The notes: a model not told the origin generated them from the sequence alone. Shown: positions 46,676 to 59,825, counted from the stretch's first letter. The stretch is 64,000 nt of DNA from Antennarius striatus (GCF_040054535.1 NC_090785.1:14453501-14517500), one strand, 5' to 3'. Numbers and translations: made by a program.

Positions 46676-49600
46676 TTAATCGTGTTTGCCCTTCACTTGA
46701 GGTGTGCCTTCATTCCAGGCCACATAAACAAACAGAGCCAAAACCACATGCACAGCGAGCACAGCAACGATCGCTGCATAGAAGTAGCTGTCAGAGCTGG
46801 ACATCTTCATGGAACCTGCAAAATAAATGGAAAACGGTAAACAAATCAATGGCACTGACCATAAGGCAGATTCAGTATGTGTAGGCAATGTGATGATTAA
46901 TTTTATGTTAAAAATTATCTTCTATGTCATTTAGACAGCTACCTAATCTCTGTCTATGTCTGGTTGGCTACGGCCACTGCCTGTAATAAACTATTTGGAA
47001 AAAAGTTGCCTTTCCACATAGTAATCCACTCTACAAAAGCCAGCAGTCTGAAATTCACAAACATCTGTGTCTCTTTGGAACTGAATTTAAGCATGGTACT
47101 GTCATGAGATGCCACCTTAACAACTCCGCAAAATTCTTTCTCTATATATTCTATGGTTAACTATGTGGTCTATATGAAAATGGAAGTGTTTAACAACAAC
47201 AGCAACTCAGCCACAAAGTGGCACACACAGTTAGATCACAGTGGGGTAATCAAGTGTGGAGGTATATAGTGCATAAAAATCCACAATTCAATGTTCACTC
47301 ATTAACTCCGGTGTTCCAAACTTCCTCTACTGTAAAAACATTTACACAAAAGGTGTGCACCAGGATCTTCGTGAGCTTTCTATGCCTGAAATGAATCACA
47401 CTCGTCTGCCCAGCAGTCTGCTGGATGAGTCTGGGTTTGGTGGATGCCAGAAGAACATTAGCTACTAGATGCTTTGTGCCTGACTGGTAGGGCTAAGCTC
47501 CTTACCTCCAGTGAACAGACATCCTAGAGATTCAGTATTAAAAGACATTTTGGGCAACTCTATATTTCCAACTTTGTGGGACCAGTTTTGGAAGGTCCCC
47601 CTCTGCTCCAGATTTCATACCTTTGAATTTTAAATAGGTTATGAAAGTTCCTGCAGACTTAAGGGTCAGGTGTCCCAAGACATTTATCTACATACTCTAA
47701 TTTAAACTTATAAACAAGACAGCCCAATGTAACGTTTGTATTCATTGATAAGTGTAATTATGCCCAGTTCATTTATTGCGATATGTTCAGTGCCTTAAGA
47801 ATTTACACACTTGGAATTTCCACTACTTGTTACATCTGAACCACAAATTAAAAGTTTAATTTTTAGACCAGTGGAAAACAGCCCACTATTCTGAAAGGGG
47901 TGTGGGTTGGGATGACATAATCTGATCTGAAAAGTTTCTTCTCATCTAAAACTGTTGTAGCGAGACGTATACTGTTGCTGAAACAAAGTCACATTAAATC
48001 CAATTTGAGTTTAAAATAAAAATCTAGCATTAGACTATGAGAGTTCTTTTTTGTCCATGAATACTTTAAGGAAGAGGCTCAACAATGTACCTCTCAAACA
48101 TAGTCCCACATAGTAGTGCAAGAGGAGGAACAATGACTCCACACATGCAATCGGGGCTACAGGAGTGGTTTGAGGCATACTCTGTTCATGGAAAAAATAT
48201 GGTCTTTCCATGTGCAAAAGCTGTCAGAGACATGAACCAGAAGTAGACTTGATGCTGATGAAAATAGCTGTGCACTGATGAGATGTCTGCGTTCTGTCTG
48301 AAGCATTACAACAGTATTGAACTACGTTAAAGCATGTTGTGTGAAAAGTGTTAATGCCAAAATAAATTCCAGTTCTGGCAGTGGCTCAGTTGTAGAGTGC
48401 GCAGTAGAGGAGGTCGGTCAATGTTCCCAAGATTGGCTGTTTGATTCCCGCTCCTGCCCAACCACCTCGGAGTGTGAGCTGACAGTGGGACGTGTCAGCA
48501 CACCTACCGAGCGCTGCCAAGGCGCCCTTTAGCAAAGCGCCATCTCTTTTACAAGTTGCTCTTTAGGGCGCGCCCCGCAGGAGCTGCCCACCATGCCACC
48601 TCCCCCACACTGCATGCCCACAGGCCCCTTGTATACAATATATATGCATGACTAAAAACCAACAGTACGTACTCCAGTGTGAAACTAAGGTCTTTTCGGG
48701 GATCAATATAGTATACAAAAAAATATTCCAGAATATTAAAAAACCTGAGGGTGGTGAGTACTGTAACTGGTCATAGTGGATATGCTTTCCCATTTAAATG
48801 CCAAATTACGTATCATGCATGTTTGATATTTTACATCTATATTTTTGTACTTTGTCCTACTATCCAAATGTTGGTATCTTACCTTAAAAAAAATTTAGTA
48901 TACTGCATGTAATATTTTTTGCCTTACATCTACCACATCAAAATTATTGGGCAAAACTTATAATCATACATTGTAGTGAAAGAGGACATGAAGGTAGTTG
49001 GTGTGAAAGAGGAAGACGGGGTTAGATGATTCACTGTGGCGACCTCTGAAGGGAAAAGCCGAAAGGAAAACAAGTATCACAGATCTGTAGACGAACTTCC
49101 TCTGTTACAGAACCAATATGAGGGGAATAAATGTTCATTTGCCCTGTCTGTGTTGCTGCCACCGCTGAAGCCAACATTAGACAACAAATGTGTTTGAAGT
49201 CTGCAGAAGACCTCCCTGTTTAATGCTTTCCATTTAAAGCGTTGACCTGGAACCAACCAGCATTCTCGTTTAATCTAGACTGTGCATCATCACAAACACG
49301 CATGGGTCTGCTTTTGTCACGCAAAAACAAATATGGTAGTGTTAAAACCCGCACTCTCAAAGATGTAGGCCTTTGAAGTGAAGTACAGCCCGATGGGTAA
49401 CGTGACCATCAGGACGGTGAAGAACAGCAGTGTCTTCAGGGCTGAAACCAGCGAGCTGTCATTTCTGCAAAGGAGGGCAAAAGTTCACCATCAACAACAC
49501 AGCGACCTCACTGTTAAGGAACAACGAGACAAACATGTGGACCGTCTACTGATGTGGGAATGTCCCTGCTGATAATTAATGTTGTGTTCCAGAACTACAA

Positions 49601-49813
49601 CAAACTGAATAAAAGTCTTTTGTAAACGCTGGCATGTGGTCGCACTCGGACACGGGTTCAAATTGGAAGACAAGTTGCCTCATGCTACAACAGATACGAC
49701 GTTTGCTAGCTAGCTAACAGTTTAAATTTTTAATAATATATCGTTGCTCACCCTCTAAAATAAGGCGGCGGTCCGCCTGCTATGTCTGAAGAGGCTCTGA
49801 GAGATCCGTCCAT
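46676..49813 (-). CDS. vma21: VMA21, V-ATPase assembly chaperone
   Basis: Three exons on the minus strand: 49813-49752, 49464-49349, 46815-46676; 318 nt, 105 residues (human 101). Exon 1 gives MDGSLRASSDIAGGPPPYFR. Exon 2 gives the first helix, SALKTLLFFTVLMVTLPIGL, and the loop SKAYIFES. Exon 3 gives DSYFYAAIVAVLAVHVVLAL, the second helix, nearly identical to human, and the end VYVAWNEGTPQVKGKHD. The protein sits in the ER membrane and guides assembly of the V-ATPase Vo sector. The tail is lysine-rich, in keeping with ER retrieval. Exon 2 ends at GCGG|GTTTTA, a weak donor, but the frame through it fits the human protein exactly. Intron 1 is short; intron 2 (2.5 kb) holds a SINE and a LINE tail. 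Confidence 0.93.
48373..48724 (+). repeat. tRNA-derived SINE, second family, in vma21 intron 2
   Basis: The head has an A-box-like TGGCTCAGTTGTAGAGTGCG and a B-box-like TGTTTGATTCCCGC. The body includes GTGAGCTGACAGTGGGACG and GCCCACAGGCCCC. The tail GGGGATCAATATAGTATAC matches the usual tail of fish L2-type LINEs. Flanking direct repeats ATTCCAG (48366-48372 and 48725-48731) look like a target-site duplication. It is the same family as 50733-51149. Confidence 0.75.
48972..49074 (+). mobile_element. RTE-like LINE 3'-end fragment
   Basis: About 100 bases match the last ~120 bases of the LINE at 25383-27906: GAGGACATGAAGGTAGTTGG, then CACTGTGGCGACCTCTGAAG and GGGAAAAGCCGAAAGG. A segment is missing between GAAAGAGGA and CGGGGTT. 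It is a severely 5'-truncated insertion within vma21 intron 2. Confidence 0.8.
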
Positions 49814-49970
49814 GGCTGAGTTGATCCTAGATACAAAGAGAAGCGGAAAACAAGTTGTCAACGCTAGCTTTTCCGTCTGCTTATTGTCGCTGCAGAACCC
49901 CCTTCTTCCGCCTTGGGTCGCGGGCGGTCACGTGACGAGCGTGACGTCAGGAATATCGCGAGAACAAATC
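49814..49970 (-). promoter_or_regulatory. vma21: vma21 promoter with CLEAR, CRE and TCGCGAGA motifs
   Basis: Upstream of the vma21 ATG is a CpG-rich patch holding the palindrome GTCACGTGAC (49927-49936), which equals the CLEAR element bound by TFEB/TFE3. It also holds a perfect CRE TGACGTCA (49942-49949) and TCGCGAGA (49956-49963), close to the TCTCGCGAGA promoter element. All three lie within 40 bases, 115-150 bases from the start codon. CLEAR control of lysosome and V-ATPase genes is established in mammals; activity here is inferred. Confidence 0.65.
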
Positions 49971-50509
49971 CGATTTGGAAGTTTTCTGTAAGGGCTGCCT
50001 GTAATCTGTACTTTTACATCTTGCAGTAGAACAATATGAAACAACTCGTCATCAATAATAAAAAATAATAAGACATTAAGATAATTTAGCACATTTATTT
50101 GTATTTGTGATGTAATGTAATTATCAGACAAGAAATGCTCCGACAGGGGTCATATAAAACAGATGTCTAAAATATAATAAATAATAAATATACTATATCA
50201 TATCAACCTAGAAATTATAGATTGATATTACAGTAATAATACGTTAGAGAGAAACAAGGATAATAATAGGTAAAAAACTTAACCATAATTAAGATGAAAA
50301 CAAAATTCAGGATTTAAGGTAAGAATATTAGCCAATTAGGATTTTAAGATTTTTACATCATAACTTTGATCATTTCTTTCCCAAAAAACCTGATGTTTCC
50401 TATCAGATGCATGCATCTCCACTTTGAACATGATTTTTTTTTTTTTTTAGTTAAAATTTTTCAAATTACAGTTCATATATACAAAAAATCAACAACAACG
50501 ATGAGACAG

Positions 50510-51640
50510 TCTACAGAAATGCCTGGCTATGTGGTGCAAGGACAACAATCTCCATCTGAATGTGGAGAAGACGAAGGAGATTGTTGTGGACTTCAGCAGA
50601 ACACGCACTCAGCATGCTCCACTAACTATCGACGGTGCTGCAGTGGAAAGGGTCAGCAGCACCAAGTTCCTGGGTGTGCACAACTCCGAGGGCCCGTCCT
50701 GGCGCCGCAACACCGCATCACTGGCCAAAAAGTGATGGTGTGGTGTGTTGGTGTGGGCGGCAGTGGCTCAGTGGTAAAGCGGGCGGTAGAGCGGGTCGTC
50801 CTATGATTTAAGATCGGCGGTTCGATTCCCGCTCCCGCCCCCCCAAAAATACCCGGAGGTGAGCTGACAGTGGGAGGTGTCAGCTCATCTCCGGAGCACT
50901 GCCGAGGCACCCTTGAGCAAGGTGCCGTCCCCTTTACAAATTGCTCATTTGAGGCGCACCAAGAAGGAGCTGCCTGCCACTCTACCTCCCCTGCATGCCT
51001 ACAGGCCCCTTTGTGTGTGTGTGTGTGATACAGGGGCCTGTACTCACAAATATATATGTATGCATGCGTTTGTAATCAGTAGCTAGAGTGTGCGTTCTTA
51101 ATTTCCCTTCGGGGATCAAACCAGTATATAAAATAAAATTTAAAAAAAAAAAAGCCCAACAACGCCTGTACTTCCTCTGCAAACTGAGGAGAGAAAGAGC
51201 CCCACCCCCTATCGTGCTGACCTTCTACAGAGGCACCATCAAGAGCATCCTGACCAGCTGTATCACCGTGTGGTGCGGCGCCTGCACCGTTTCCTGCCGT
51301 AAGACCCTGCAGCGCATTGTGAGAGCAGCTGAAAAGATCACTGGTGTCCCTCTCCCTTCCCTTACAGACATTTACAACACCCGCCTCACCCGCAAAGCCA
51401 TCAGGTAGGAGACTGCAGAGTCTGCAGGGCCAAAACCAGCAGGCTCAAGGACAGTTTCTTTCACCAGGCGGTCAGGAGGCTCAACTCCCTCCCTGCTCTG
51501 CCCCCTGCCATAGCCTTGAACTCTACCCTCACACTGCCCTGCCCTCTCCCCAGCACCTGACAACCTATCTCTCTCTCTCCCCATCAACTCAGGGACTACG
51601 ACACATCACTTCCCCTAAGGGATTAAAGAGTGTATAGAGA
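50510..51640 (+). mobile_element. L2/CR1-type LINE fragment, interrupted by a SINE
   Basis: The C-terminal reverse-transcriptase region has LHLNVEKTKEIVVDFSRTRT, VERVSSTKFLGV and, after the SINE, AQQRLYFLCKLRRE, VLTFYRGTIKSILTSCITVW and RTAEKITG-like VRAAEKITGVPLPSL. These are typical of the 3' part of fish L2/Rex1-type elements. Only the last part of ORF2 is present, with frame breaks, so it is dead. A SINE (50733-51149) splits it at the AKK|AQQ position. A repetitive tract at 51673-51815 may be its 3' tail or a separate minisatellite. Confidence 0.8.
50733..51149 (+). repeat. tRNA-derived SINE inserted in the L2-type LINE
   Basis: Same family as 48373-48724. The head is GGGCGGCAGTGGCTCAGTGG then TAAAGCGGGCGG, with B box GGTTCGATTCCCGC. 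The body is GTGAGCTGACAGTGGGAGG and CAAGAAGGAGCTGCCTGCC. A short GT run follows, then the tail TTCGGGGATCAAACCAGTAT and poly-A. A short AAAAG at both edges is a possible target-site duplication. The GGGCGG...CCGCCC ends of the head pair like a tRNA acceptor stem. Confidence 0.8.
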
Positions 51641-51672
51641 TGTTTACCATCCCTTGTATTTCGTCTAATACT

Positions 51673-51815
51673 TCGTGCTGTACTGTCTGATGTACTGCCT
51701 GTGTTGTCCTGCCTGTGTTGTACTACCTGTGTTGTACTGCCTGTTGTACTGTCTGTGTTGTACTGCCTGTTGTACTGCCTGTTTAGGGTTAGGTTAGGTT
51801 AGGCTTAGGGTCACC
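51673..51815. repeat. Minisatellite TGTACTGCCTGTGT and GGTTAG run
   Basis: The stretch is a degenerate tandem array built on TGTACTGCCTGTGT (about eight units, with variants such as TGTCCTG, ACTACC and ACTGTC). It runs straight into GGGTTAGGTTAGGTTAGGC, a telomere-like run of about three units. It adjoins the L2-type fragment and may derive from its 3' region. Confidence 0.7.
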
Positions 51816-52232
51816 GGTTATTTATTTTGAGAGGCTGCTAACTGTGTCTTGCAATGGTCATTCTAATTGCCTTGAATGTAGGGCATGGATTATTTTTTGT
51901 GTAATCTAGTGGTTTCCATAGCAGCAGCATCCTTTCTGTCTGGTAGAGATATGCAGCTGCTGTTGTTGAACTGAAGACAGTGAAGCATTGTAAGACCAAA
52001 ACACTCAAAAACAACCCACCGGCATCTGCATCAAAGATCTTTTTTCAGTTTGATATTTAGTGAGTTTTTCCTGGAGTGATCCCAGACTTATAAAAGTGAA
52101 AATGTCTTGGTTAATATCCCCATGAATGCTGTACAGTGTAAACCACTAGAACACAAGGACTGTCTTCAGGTCATTTCTGATAATGCACTCTCGTTAAACC
52201 ACAGTCACAGAGTCAGTTCCACATTGCAAAAA

Positions 52233-52345
<113 letters not shown>

Positions 52346-54343
52346 TTGAGTTTATGAGTGCCGCTATGTTGTTAATCCTGTGAAAACAAATGTCATTGTA
52401 ACCTTTGTGCAGTAACTGAGCCCATGCAAGACGTTATGAATGCTCCAAAGGCACTGAAATCATAAAATTGACCAGAAACAACCCTTGAAAGGAACAACAA
52501 AATGAACATTAACAAAATTTGGACTCTTCTCAAGAACTGATAAAGAGGTGTGCAAAGATGCATGCCTATTGGACTAAATGGACGGATTAAAACAACAATG
52601 TACCAGAATAAAATAATTTAAATTGATTTGTGACATGCAAAGTATGAATTGGTTGACAATGTACTGTAATGAGAGAGATGTTGATGATTTAGGGGACGGG
52701 AACCTTACAAGCCAATGACTTCTACCCGTCAACCCTTTTTTTTCTGTTCGGATGCTGTTGCTGATGTCTCAACACTGATGAAAGTAAAATCTGTTGTAAT
52801 GACATGTCTGGAAAGAAGAAAATAAATTGAATAAATAAATAAATAAATAAATAAACTGATCTCAGACAGAATGAAAATGTTCATGTCAGGTGCAGCTTCA
52901 CCCCTCCACAACCCGAGATGTGACGCAAGATCAAACCATTTCATAGACATCAAACAATCTCTGCACACAGGGGCTTTAGTCATAAAGATGACAACAGGAA
53001 CCACAACATATCCAGTTTCCCATCACCTCAGAATTCTACCGTTTCCTGCATAGGTCATAAAAATAAATTATTTTCCTGTTGACAGCTTTTGAGGGTTACA
53101 GTAAATACGAAGACAAGTGGAAAAGGATGGATGACACTAACTAGTGTTTCTTCATCGAGCTTCTTACTCAACCCAAGGTGATGCTGCACCCAGAAGGTAG
53201 TTTTTATGTGTCACAATGCTGCTGAACATCATTAGATTGGAATGCTATGATAACAATGAAATAAAAGATGGGTCTGTATTTTTTAATTTCGGTGTCTTAT
53301 TGCACAGATAATAATAAAGTTCGCTGGCAAACATCCTACTTGTCATTGATGACTTTTTCAATAAGAAACATTCAAACCTATTTTCTGTCGAGTAGTGCAG
53401 TGTCTTGTACTAAAAGAATAATGTTTTCAATTTAAGCAAGAATGACATTAATAATCAGCCAATACTTCGGTAAAAAAAACAGTTATGACTATTGTACTGT
53501 TATAAAAATGAGTGGTAGCCGTTGAATAAAGTCTTTCTGCCCGTTTAAGAGACAAAACACAGATATTCACAAAGTTTATGATAAATGATATAAAGCCTTT
53601 CCATGTAAAATATATTTGTGGTTTAAAACAAATCTAATGTTAAATAAGAAAAGAAATCTAATGTTAAATTAAATTATTAATAAATACTTATAATAAATAA
53701 TTATTCAGGGATTATGTAATGCAGTTCAAATCAGCAATCATCTGTAATGAAAAAACAAGATGTGACAGAATCTCAGTGTTCCCAGCAGTCATGCTTGCAC
53801 AAGTAGCATGAACAGCCGGCACCTCACGTTCCTGAATAATTTAACACCGCAGACTATTTCTTGTTTAATTGCAGATGTCACTGAGAGCCATTTGGACCCT
53901 TCCGTGCCGAACACATACATTCTGTGTTGTTCACTGATGATGTTTCTGTTTGAAGGCTCACTGGCTGAGTGTCAAGGAGGGGCAATTTCTGCTCCAGTTG
54001 GCTCTGTTCTCACCGGTTCCAAACAGCAGGTTGCCCCAGAACATATTTTATAAAAGACTCTCCAAGGGGCTGGCCAGAAGTACTGAGAAAAATCTAGTGA
54101 TGCGTTCACAAAATAATAATTTTTACTTCTTGTGGCAATTCCTCCGCCAAGCAATTTACAAAAAAACCAAAGAAGCACCAGACTCTGAAGAGACAGACGG
54201 TTGTCTAACTCAATCATATTATAACATGTCACCCCAGAACCTCAGAACTGTAACACACCCATTTGTTTGTTTGTTTATAAATGTATGCATTTAGAGTTTG
54301 ATCGTAAGGGAGTGCATGCTCATTCTGAAATAGTATTAAAGCC

Positions 54344-54437
54344 AAAAATAGGGATAAACTGCCAAAAGGTAGCACATCTAAAAAATTAAACAAGGGAGGG
54401 CAAAGTACTCACCTTTTGGGAGTTTATCCCTATTTTT
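54344..54437. repeat. 27-bp-arm hairpin
   Basis: The left arm 54344-54370 and the right arm 54411-54437 are inverted repeats matching at 26 of 27 positions around a 40-base spacer. The arms begin AAAAATAGGGATAAACT. It could be a short MITE, a transcribed hairpin or a chance inverted duplication. Neither arm matches a microRNA I recognise. Confidence 0.7.
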
Positions 54438-54711
54438 GATAGTTAATTATTTGGTCTAGCACTCTATAGTAAAAACACATAGTTGATGCGCAACCTCTTT
54501 TTTTCTTATACAGTATTAAAGCCATTGGAATAGTGGCCAATTTGTTATATTTGGATTTTAGCTTTTAATATTTTTAAAATCATCACACAATTCTTTACCC
54601 ATAAAAATGTCAAAAGTAATTATACCATGGAAATTATATCCTCCAAAACAATCAAACTTCTACTACACTTACTACATTGGGGTTTTTTTCTGAAAACAGA
54701 TCCAAACTGAA

Positions 54712-55070
54712 AACTAGAGCCAATGCGGTCAGAGACTGCAACATCCCACGACACTCCTGAATTAAAATTTTTACCCTGACCTACTTTCATAGATCAAAGC
54801 ATTAGCTTTGATCTATAGTCTTACTCACACTGGCCTTCTGCCTCGTCTATCTTATCCGGTTCCTGAGTGTACAAAAGTTGAAATTTGACCTTGACCTATT
54901 TTTCTCAAGGTCAAGGTCATCATCCCATTTTCATCCCCTTTGCCACCCAATTAATGTGCATTGTGTTTCATCTTTCTATCTGCATCGGTTGCAGATAGAT
55001 ATTTGGTGGACAAACGGACGAACGAACACTGACAGTTAAAATATATCACCGCTTTGAAGCTGGATGTAAT
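54712..55070. repeat. Unclassified ~370-bp dispersed repeat, copy 2
   Basis: This is the partner of 19767-20152 in the same orientation. It contains an internal inverted motif (GACCTTGA ... TCAAGGTC at about 54887-54911) that is largely lost from copy 1. There is no open frame. The two copies differ by many small indels, so both are old. Confidence 0.8.
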
Positions 55071-58000
55071 TAATTACATGTTTGGGGAATTTTTGTAATA
55101 AACCACAAACAGTGCTGGTTTAGACACTTCCTTCACATGGTCACCCCGTAATAGTGGGATTATAAAATAAAATTTAAAATAAAAAATTTGAACCAGACAA
55201 AGGTGTAGTATATGTTGATCTGATCAAGAAGCTCAGAGTTGTATCTGTCCTCATGGATGTCAACCTCTGACCTTCTGGAAGTATTTCCCATGGCTCCCTG
55301 TGGCTGGACTCCTAGCTATACCTTTACATTCCGTGTGTCATCGGTAGTTCATGTCAAACATGAGACACCCCACATTCTGCACCTGTTGTTTTGACCAGGG
55401 GCCACAGTGTCCTTCAGGAAATATTCACAACATTATAATGATGAGCCACCACTGCCAGTACGGTTTCCATTTGAAAATAAAAGTATCAAAAAACACTTTA
55501 AAAATAGCTCCAAGATATTCTTAGCTTTGACATTCACCGCCAATGGAAAACGGTTATCCACAATTTGAAGAACGTTACCCTGTATTGAAGTACTTGCCTT
55601 AATTAAACTCTGCTGCATTTCAAATATACTATTTTTGTTCTGTTTATTCCACTAATTACAATTGGATTTTTTTTTTTAATTTACCTGATTTTCAGATTTG
55701 GATTTTTATATAAACCAAAATATCCACCAGCCAAAATCTTTAATGTTCACCAGTGACATGTGACCACTAATCGCTGACAGAAATAGAACCACAACAGCCT
55801 AAATGAAGTCCATTTGTCATTTTTACGCTTGTTTTTGCATCATTTACATAACTGACATAGAATGTGTTGACAAGTGGACTTCAGAGGTGCTGATAGGTGG
55901 ATGTATTGGATAAATCCAGGCAGGCCACTTTTCATTTAACTCGTGGGAAGAAAGAAAATAAGATTAGTTCCTGAAATATCAAACATCTCCTGGAGTCTAG
56001 TCTTTTTGGCTAATGACCAGTGCAGTCTTACAAACTGGAACATTTCTAAAAAAAAAACAACCCATCTCTGATGTACTTTTTAAAACAACAATAAAGGGTC
56101 TCAAAAGGTGAAACAAGAAATTCTGTAAAAATAAGGGAAATAGAGCTTTGTTTGGTCTTTCCTGTACTGTTAATCCTTTTACAATCCCACTGGTTAATCC
56201 CATGACCCTTTGAAGAGGGCCTGACAACAGGTTTGGGAACCTGTGGAACAAACAGCTGAGCTTTATGTAAAGAAATTAAACGTAACTCTGTGAGGGGCAG
56301 CAGCAACAGCATATTCTACTATATATGCATACACAGTATTAACAATTTGTCGATATATACCTGATATATGAGGTGCCTTTCTTTACTCAATTTTATTTTA
56401 AACTTAAGTATTTTGGTAATATCTACATACTAATATTTTTTGTTGCCTGAACACTTGCATTTTCCCTTGGCAATCAGAAGCATTGTTTTATTTTATTTTC
56501 CATGTAGTTGCCATATTTTCTTGCTACTATAAACAAATAAATCATGTTTCTCATACATGAAAATATTACTGTAAGCTAAGAAATAAGCTCATAATAACCA
56601 CTATGATCCTCATTTCCTGTTATTGGCTTCGCTACCACAACACCAGTAGATCCTGTATTGTAGCCCACAGTCCACTGGGACACATAGGAACATATTATAT
56701 GCATGAGAACTCAGGCAGGCAGGACGGAACTAACACACAAGGAGATTTGGCATTACCCAATGATGGACATTGCAAAATTACAAACGATGTGCGAGAACAC
56801 GCTGTAGAAAGTCCTCTATTCAAGAGGGGAGTTACGTCTGGCTAAGTCTAACAGGCGAAAAACATTATAATATGCTGTCTTTGGAGCACATCATGCCTCT
56901 TTCTTCACACATTTTAAGTCAAGCACATTAGTAACAACGTTCTTCTCTTGTGTGAATAATATCTGCCTTCCAAAAGTGAGAGATAAACCCAAACTAGTGC
57001 GCTCTCCTGTTCACATACTGTTCCAAAAGAGAATTTTTTTTTTTTTAAATGTAAAAAAAAAAAAAAAAGACTGGTGGGGGAGTAGTACAGATAATCATAT
57101 CCTTGAATATCCTTGATAGGCCCTTTTCACCTCGTGTGTTTCAGTTAGACAGTAAATTTTCAGTGTCACAATGCTGTTAAGATTACAGATCGCTCTGTTT
57201 TACATACGAGAATTAAGACAATGTTGTCTGCCTTTTTGTCACTGTATACAACAATAGACATGACAACACTTCAGATATTAAATTGTGGCATGTCCTTACG
57301 CTGGACTGCGTAGGTGATTTATGTTGTGTCATGGCTGTAGGAGGCTTGCCTGAGATCGAAAGAGTAGCATATGGTGTAAAAAAAAAAACCAGGTTGATTT
57401 AAGACAGAAACCAGAGAAAGACCATAAATACACATTTCAGAAAGAAGAGATAAATTAGAGAAATAAAATTCTGAGTTATGATGAAATGTAATTTATGGCA
57501 TAGTAAAACATGGGATTACGGGGATGACCTTGAACATATGGAAAGAAAAATTTCTCCATGAGCCATTGGCCTCCACATTAAATCACAAGTGGGTGTATCG
57601 CTGTCTGTTGTATTGTAATTTTGATGCATCTGCTGAGGTGTGTAACAGTCTCTTCAATCCATGTTTCAACAAAAACTCATCAGTTCCCATTCCACAAAGA
57701 TATTAGGCTGTTTATCTTGGATATCCAGTGTCTTAATTCAAGAGAATAACTTTTATTAAAACTAATTTTAAACATGATTCAAGTTTATATCAGAGAGATT
57801 TATAATTTATATAATTTAATTTATATCAGAGAGAATGTTTCCAGATATTCCGTTCCTTCTTGAGAGACAGAAAAGTCTTAGTTGCTGAAAAAAGTTGAGG
57901 CCAGCAGGAGAAAACAGCTGTTCTAGCTCTCGCCTTCTTTCTTTCTTTTTTTTTTACTTACTTCTTTTGAAAGATATTTATAGCCCATGAAGACACAACC

Positions 58001-59497
58001 TCAAATTATACAGCTCAGTGATAAATGGCAGGATTCAGATTCAAGTCAATCCATTAGCATCTTCTTGGGAGCTCTCTCAGCACATTCAATACTCAAAATT
58101 CTGCAGACACAAAACCTGACGTGTGAAAAATGACATATGGGTTTACTTTTGTTTATACAAGTTATTTTCAGCTCATCTTGATTTTTGATTGATGTATGTT
58201 AACATTCTGACAGATACAGACTAGTTTTATTAAAGATTAGTGTAAAATAAGATTAATCCTGCTGAGCTAGCAACCCATTGTCTGCGTGATCCTTGCTTCA
58301 CTGGGTGTGAGCTGTTAACCTATAACTCTGGGAGTGTTATTGATGCTCACATATCTGCAACACTTTCCCAAATTATTCCTTAAATGTCCAGAGACAAAGT
58401 GGACTGACTAAATAAAACGTACCACAGGTAAAAAAAAATTTTTTTTAAAAAGATCAGATGATGGAGAGAATACACACTAAAGGATGAGAGGAAAAGAAAG
58501 AAGGAAGAGTCTGTGACTCTTTGGTGTGGCGGAGCCGACTCTGTCATCTTCCCTTGAGCACCTTTATCCACTCATCTGTGGTCGACCTTGTGATGGCACG
58601 CCGGCTGCTTCTTCTTCCTCATTAGACAAACTGTCTTGTACGATTGCAAGTAGATTTGAACAGTTTATTCCTGCTCTGCATCTCAATAGCATCTGGTTCC
58701 ATGACACAGTGCACAGCAGTACCGATCCAGAATTGATCGTGAATTAAGATTCCACTCAGGGTTTAAATTTAATTAGACCTCAGGCAGCCTACCAATGCAT
58801 AGCTGCATCAAACAACATCCAAAAAATAGAAAATTTTGAAAAATGGAATGTACTATCATTTTAATATTCCATGAACGGTACATTATATCAAGAATGTGTC
58901 ACACCAGCAAACTCCCTGTGAGGTGAATCAGTTAGTTTGCTGGGTCGAAACCATGCTCGGAGCCTGTCAGAGCTCATCATTGCTCTTGTGTTATGCACTC
59001 AAACACACTTGCACTATCACGAAAATTACGTTTCTGGTTCATAGTGCGTATCTCCTCCCTCAGGAATTTATTAAAAGAGAACACACTTTGCTTATGATCC
59101 GTTCTTTCCCTTTAAGAATCCCAGCAATTCCTGAATAACTCAAGGATGGTAAGATTTGAATGATGTGGATTCAAACTTGACTGAAAACTGAGCAAATCAA
59201 TTTTACCAGCAAAAAACATTGCGTTTTCCCATGAAAATCAATGTTCTTTTCTGATATTTCTCAAGTTTCTTCCCTGACTTGCTCCAGTTTTCATTTTCTC
59301 AGTCTCTAAAATCTACACGGCAGAACAAAATCACTGATAAAGAAAAAAAATACACATGATTATTATAATGAAGGAACACGGACTAACCTCAACATGTTTT
59401 TTACAATGTTGTGTTTAAGTGTGAAGAGACACAGCAGGAATAGAAAATGCATTTATTTTATTTTAATACACTTTGTGCCATCAGCAGTGAGTCATCC

Positions 59498-59825
<328 letters not shown>

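Noticed and set aside
46676-46888. A separate 70-residue gene on the minus strand
   Set aside because: It is vma21 exon 3 extended backwards into intron 2; exons 1 and 2 at 49813-49349 complete the real protein.
48372-48470. tRNA gene candidates at the SINE heads (also 50752-50840)
   Set aside because: A and B boxes are present, but the cloverleaf is imperfect and each is joined to a SINE body and LINE-like tail, so they are retroposed SINEs, not tRNA genes.
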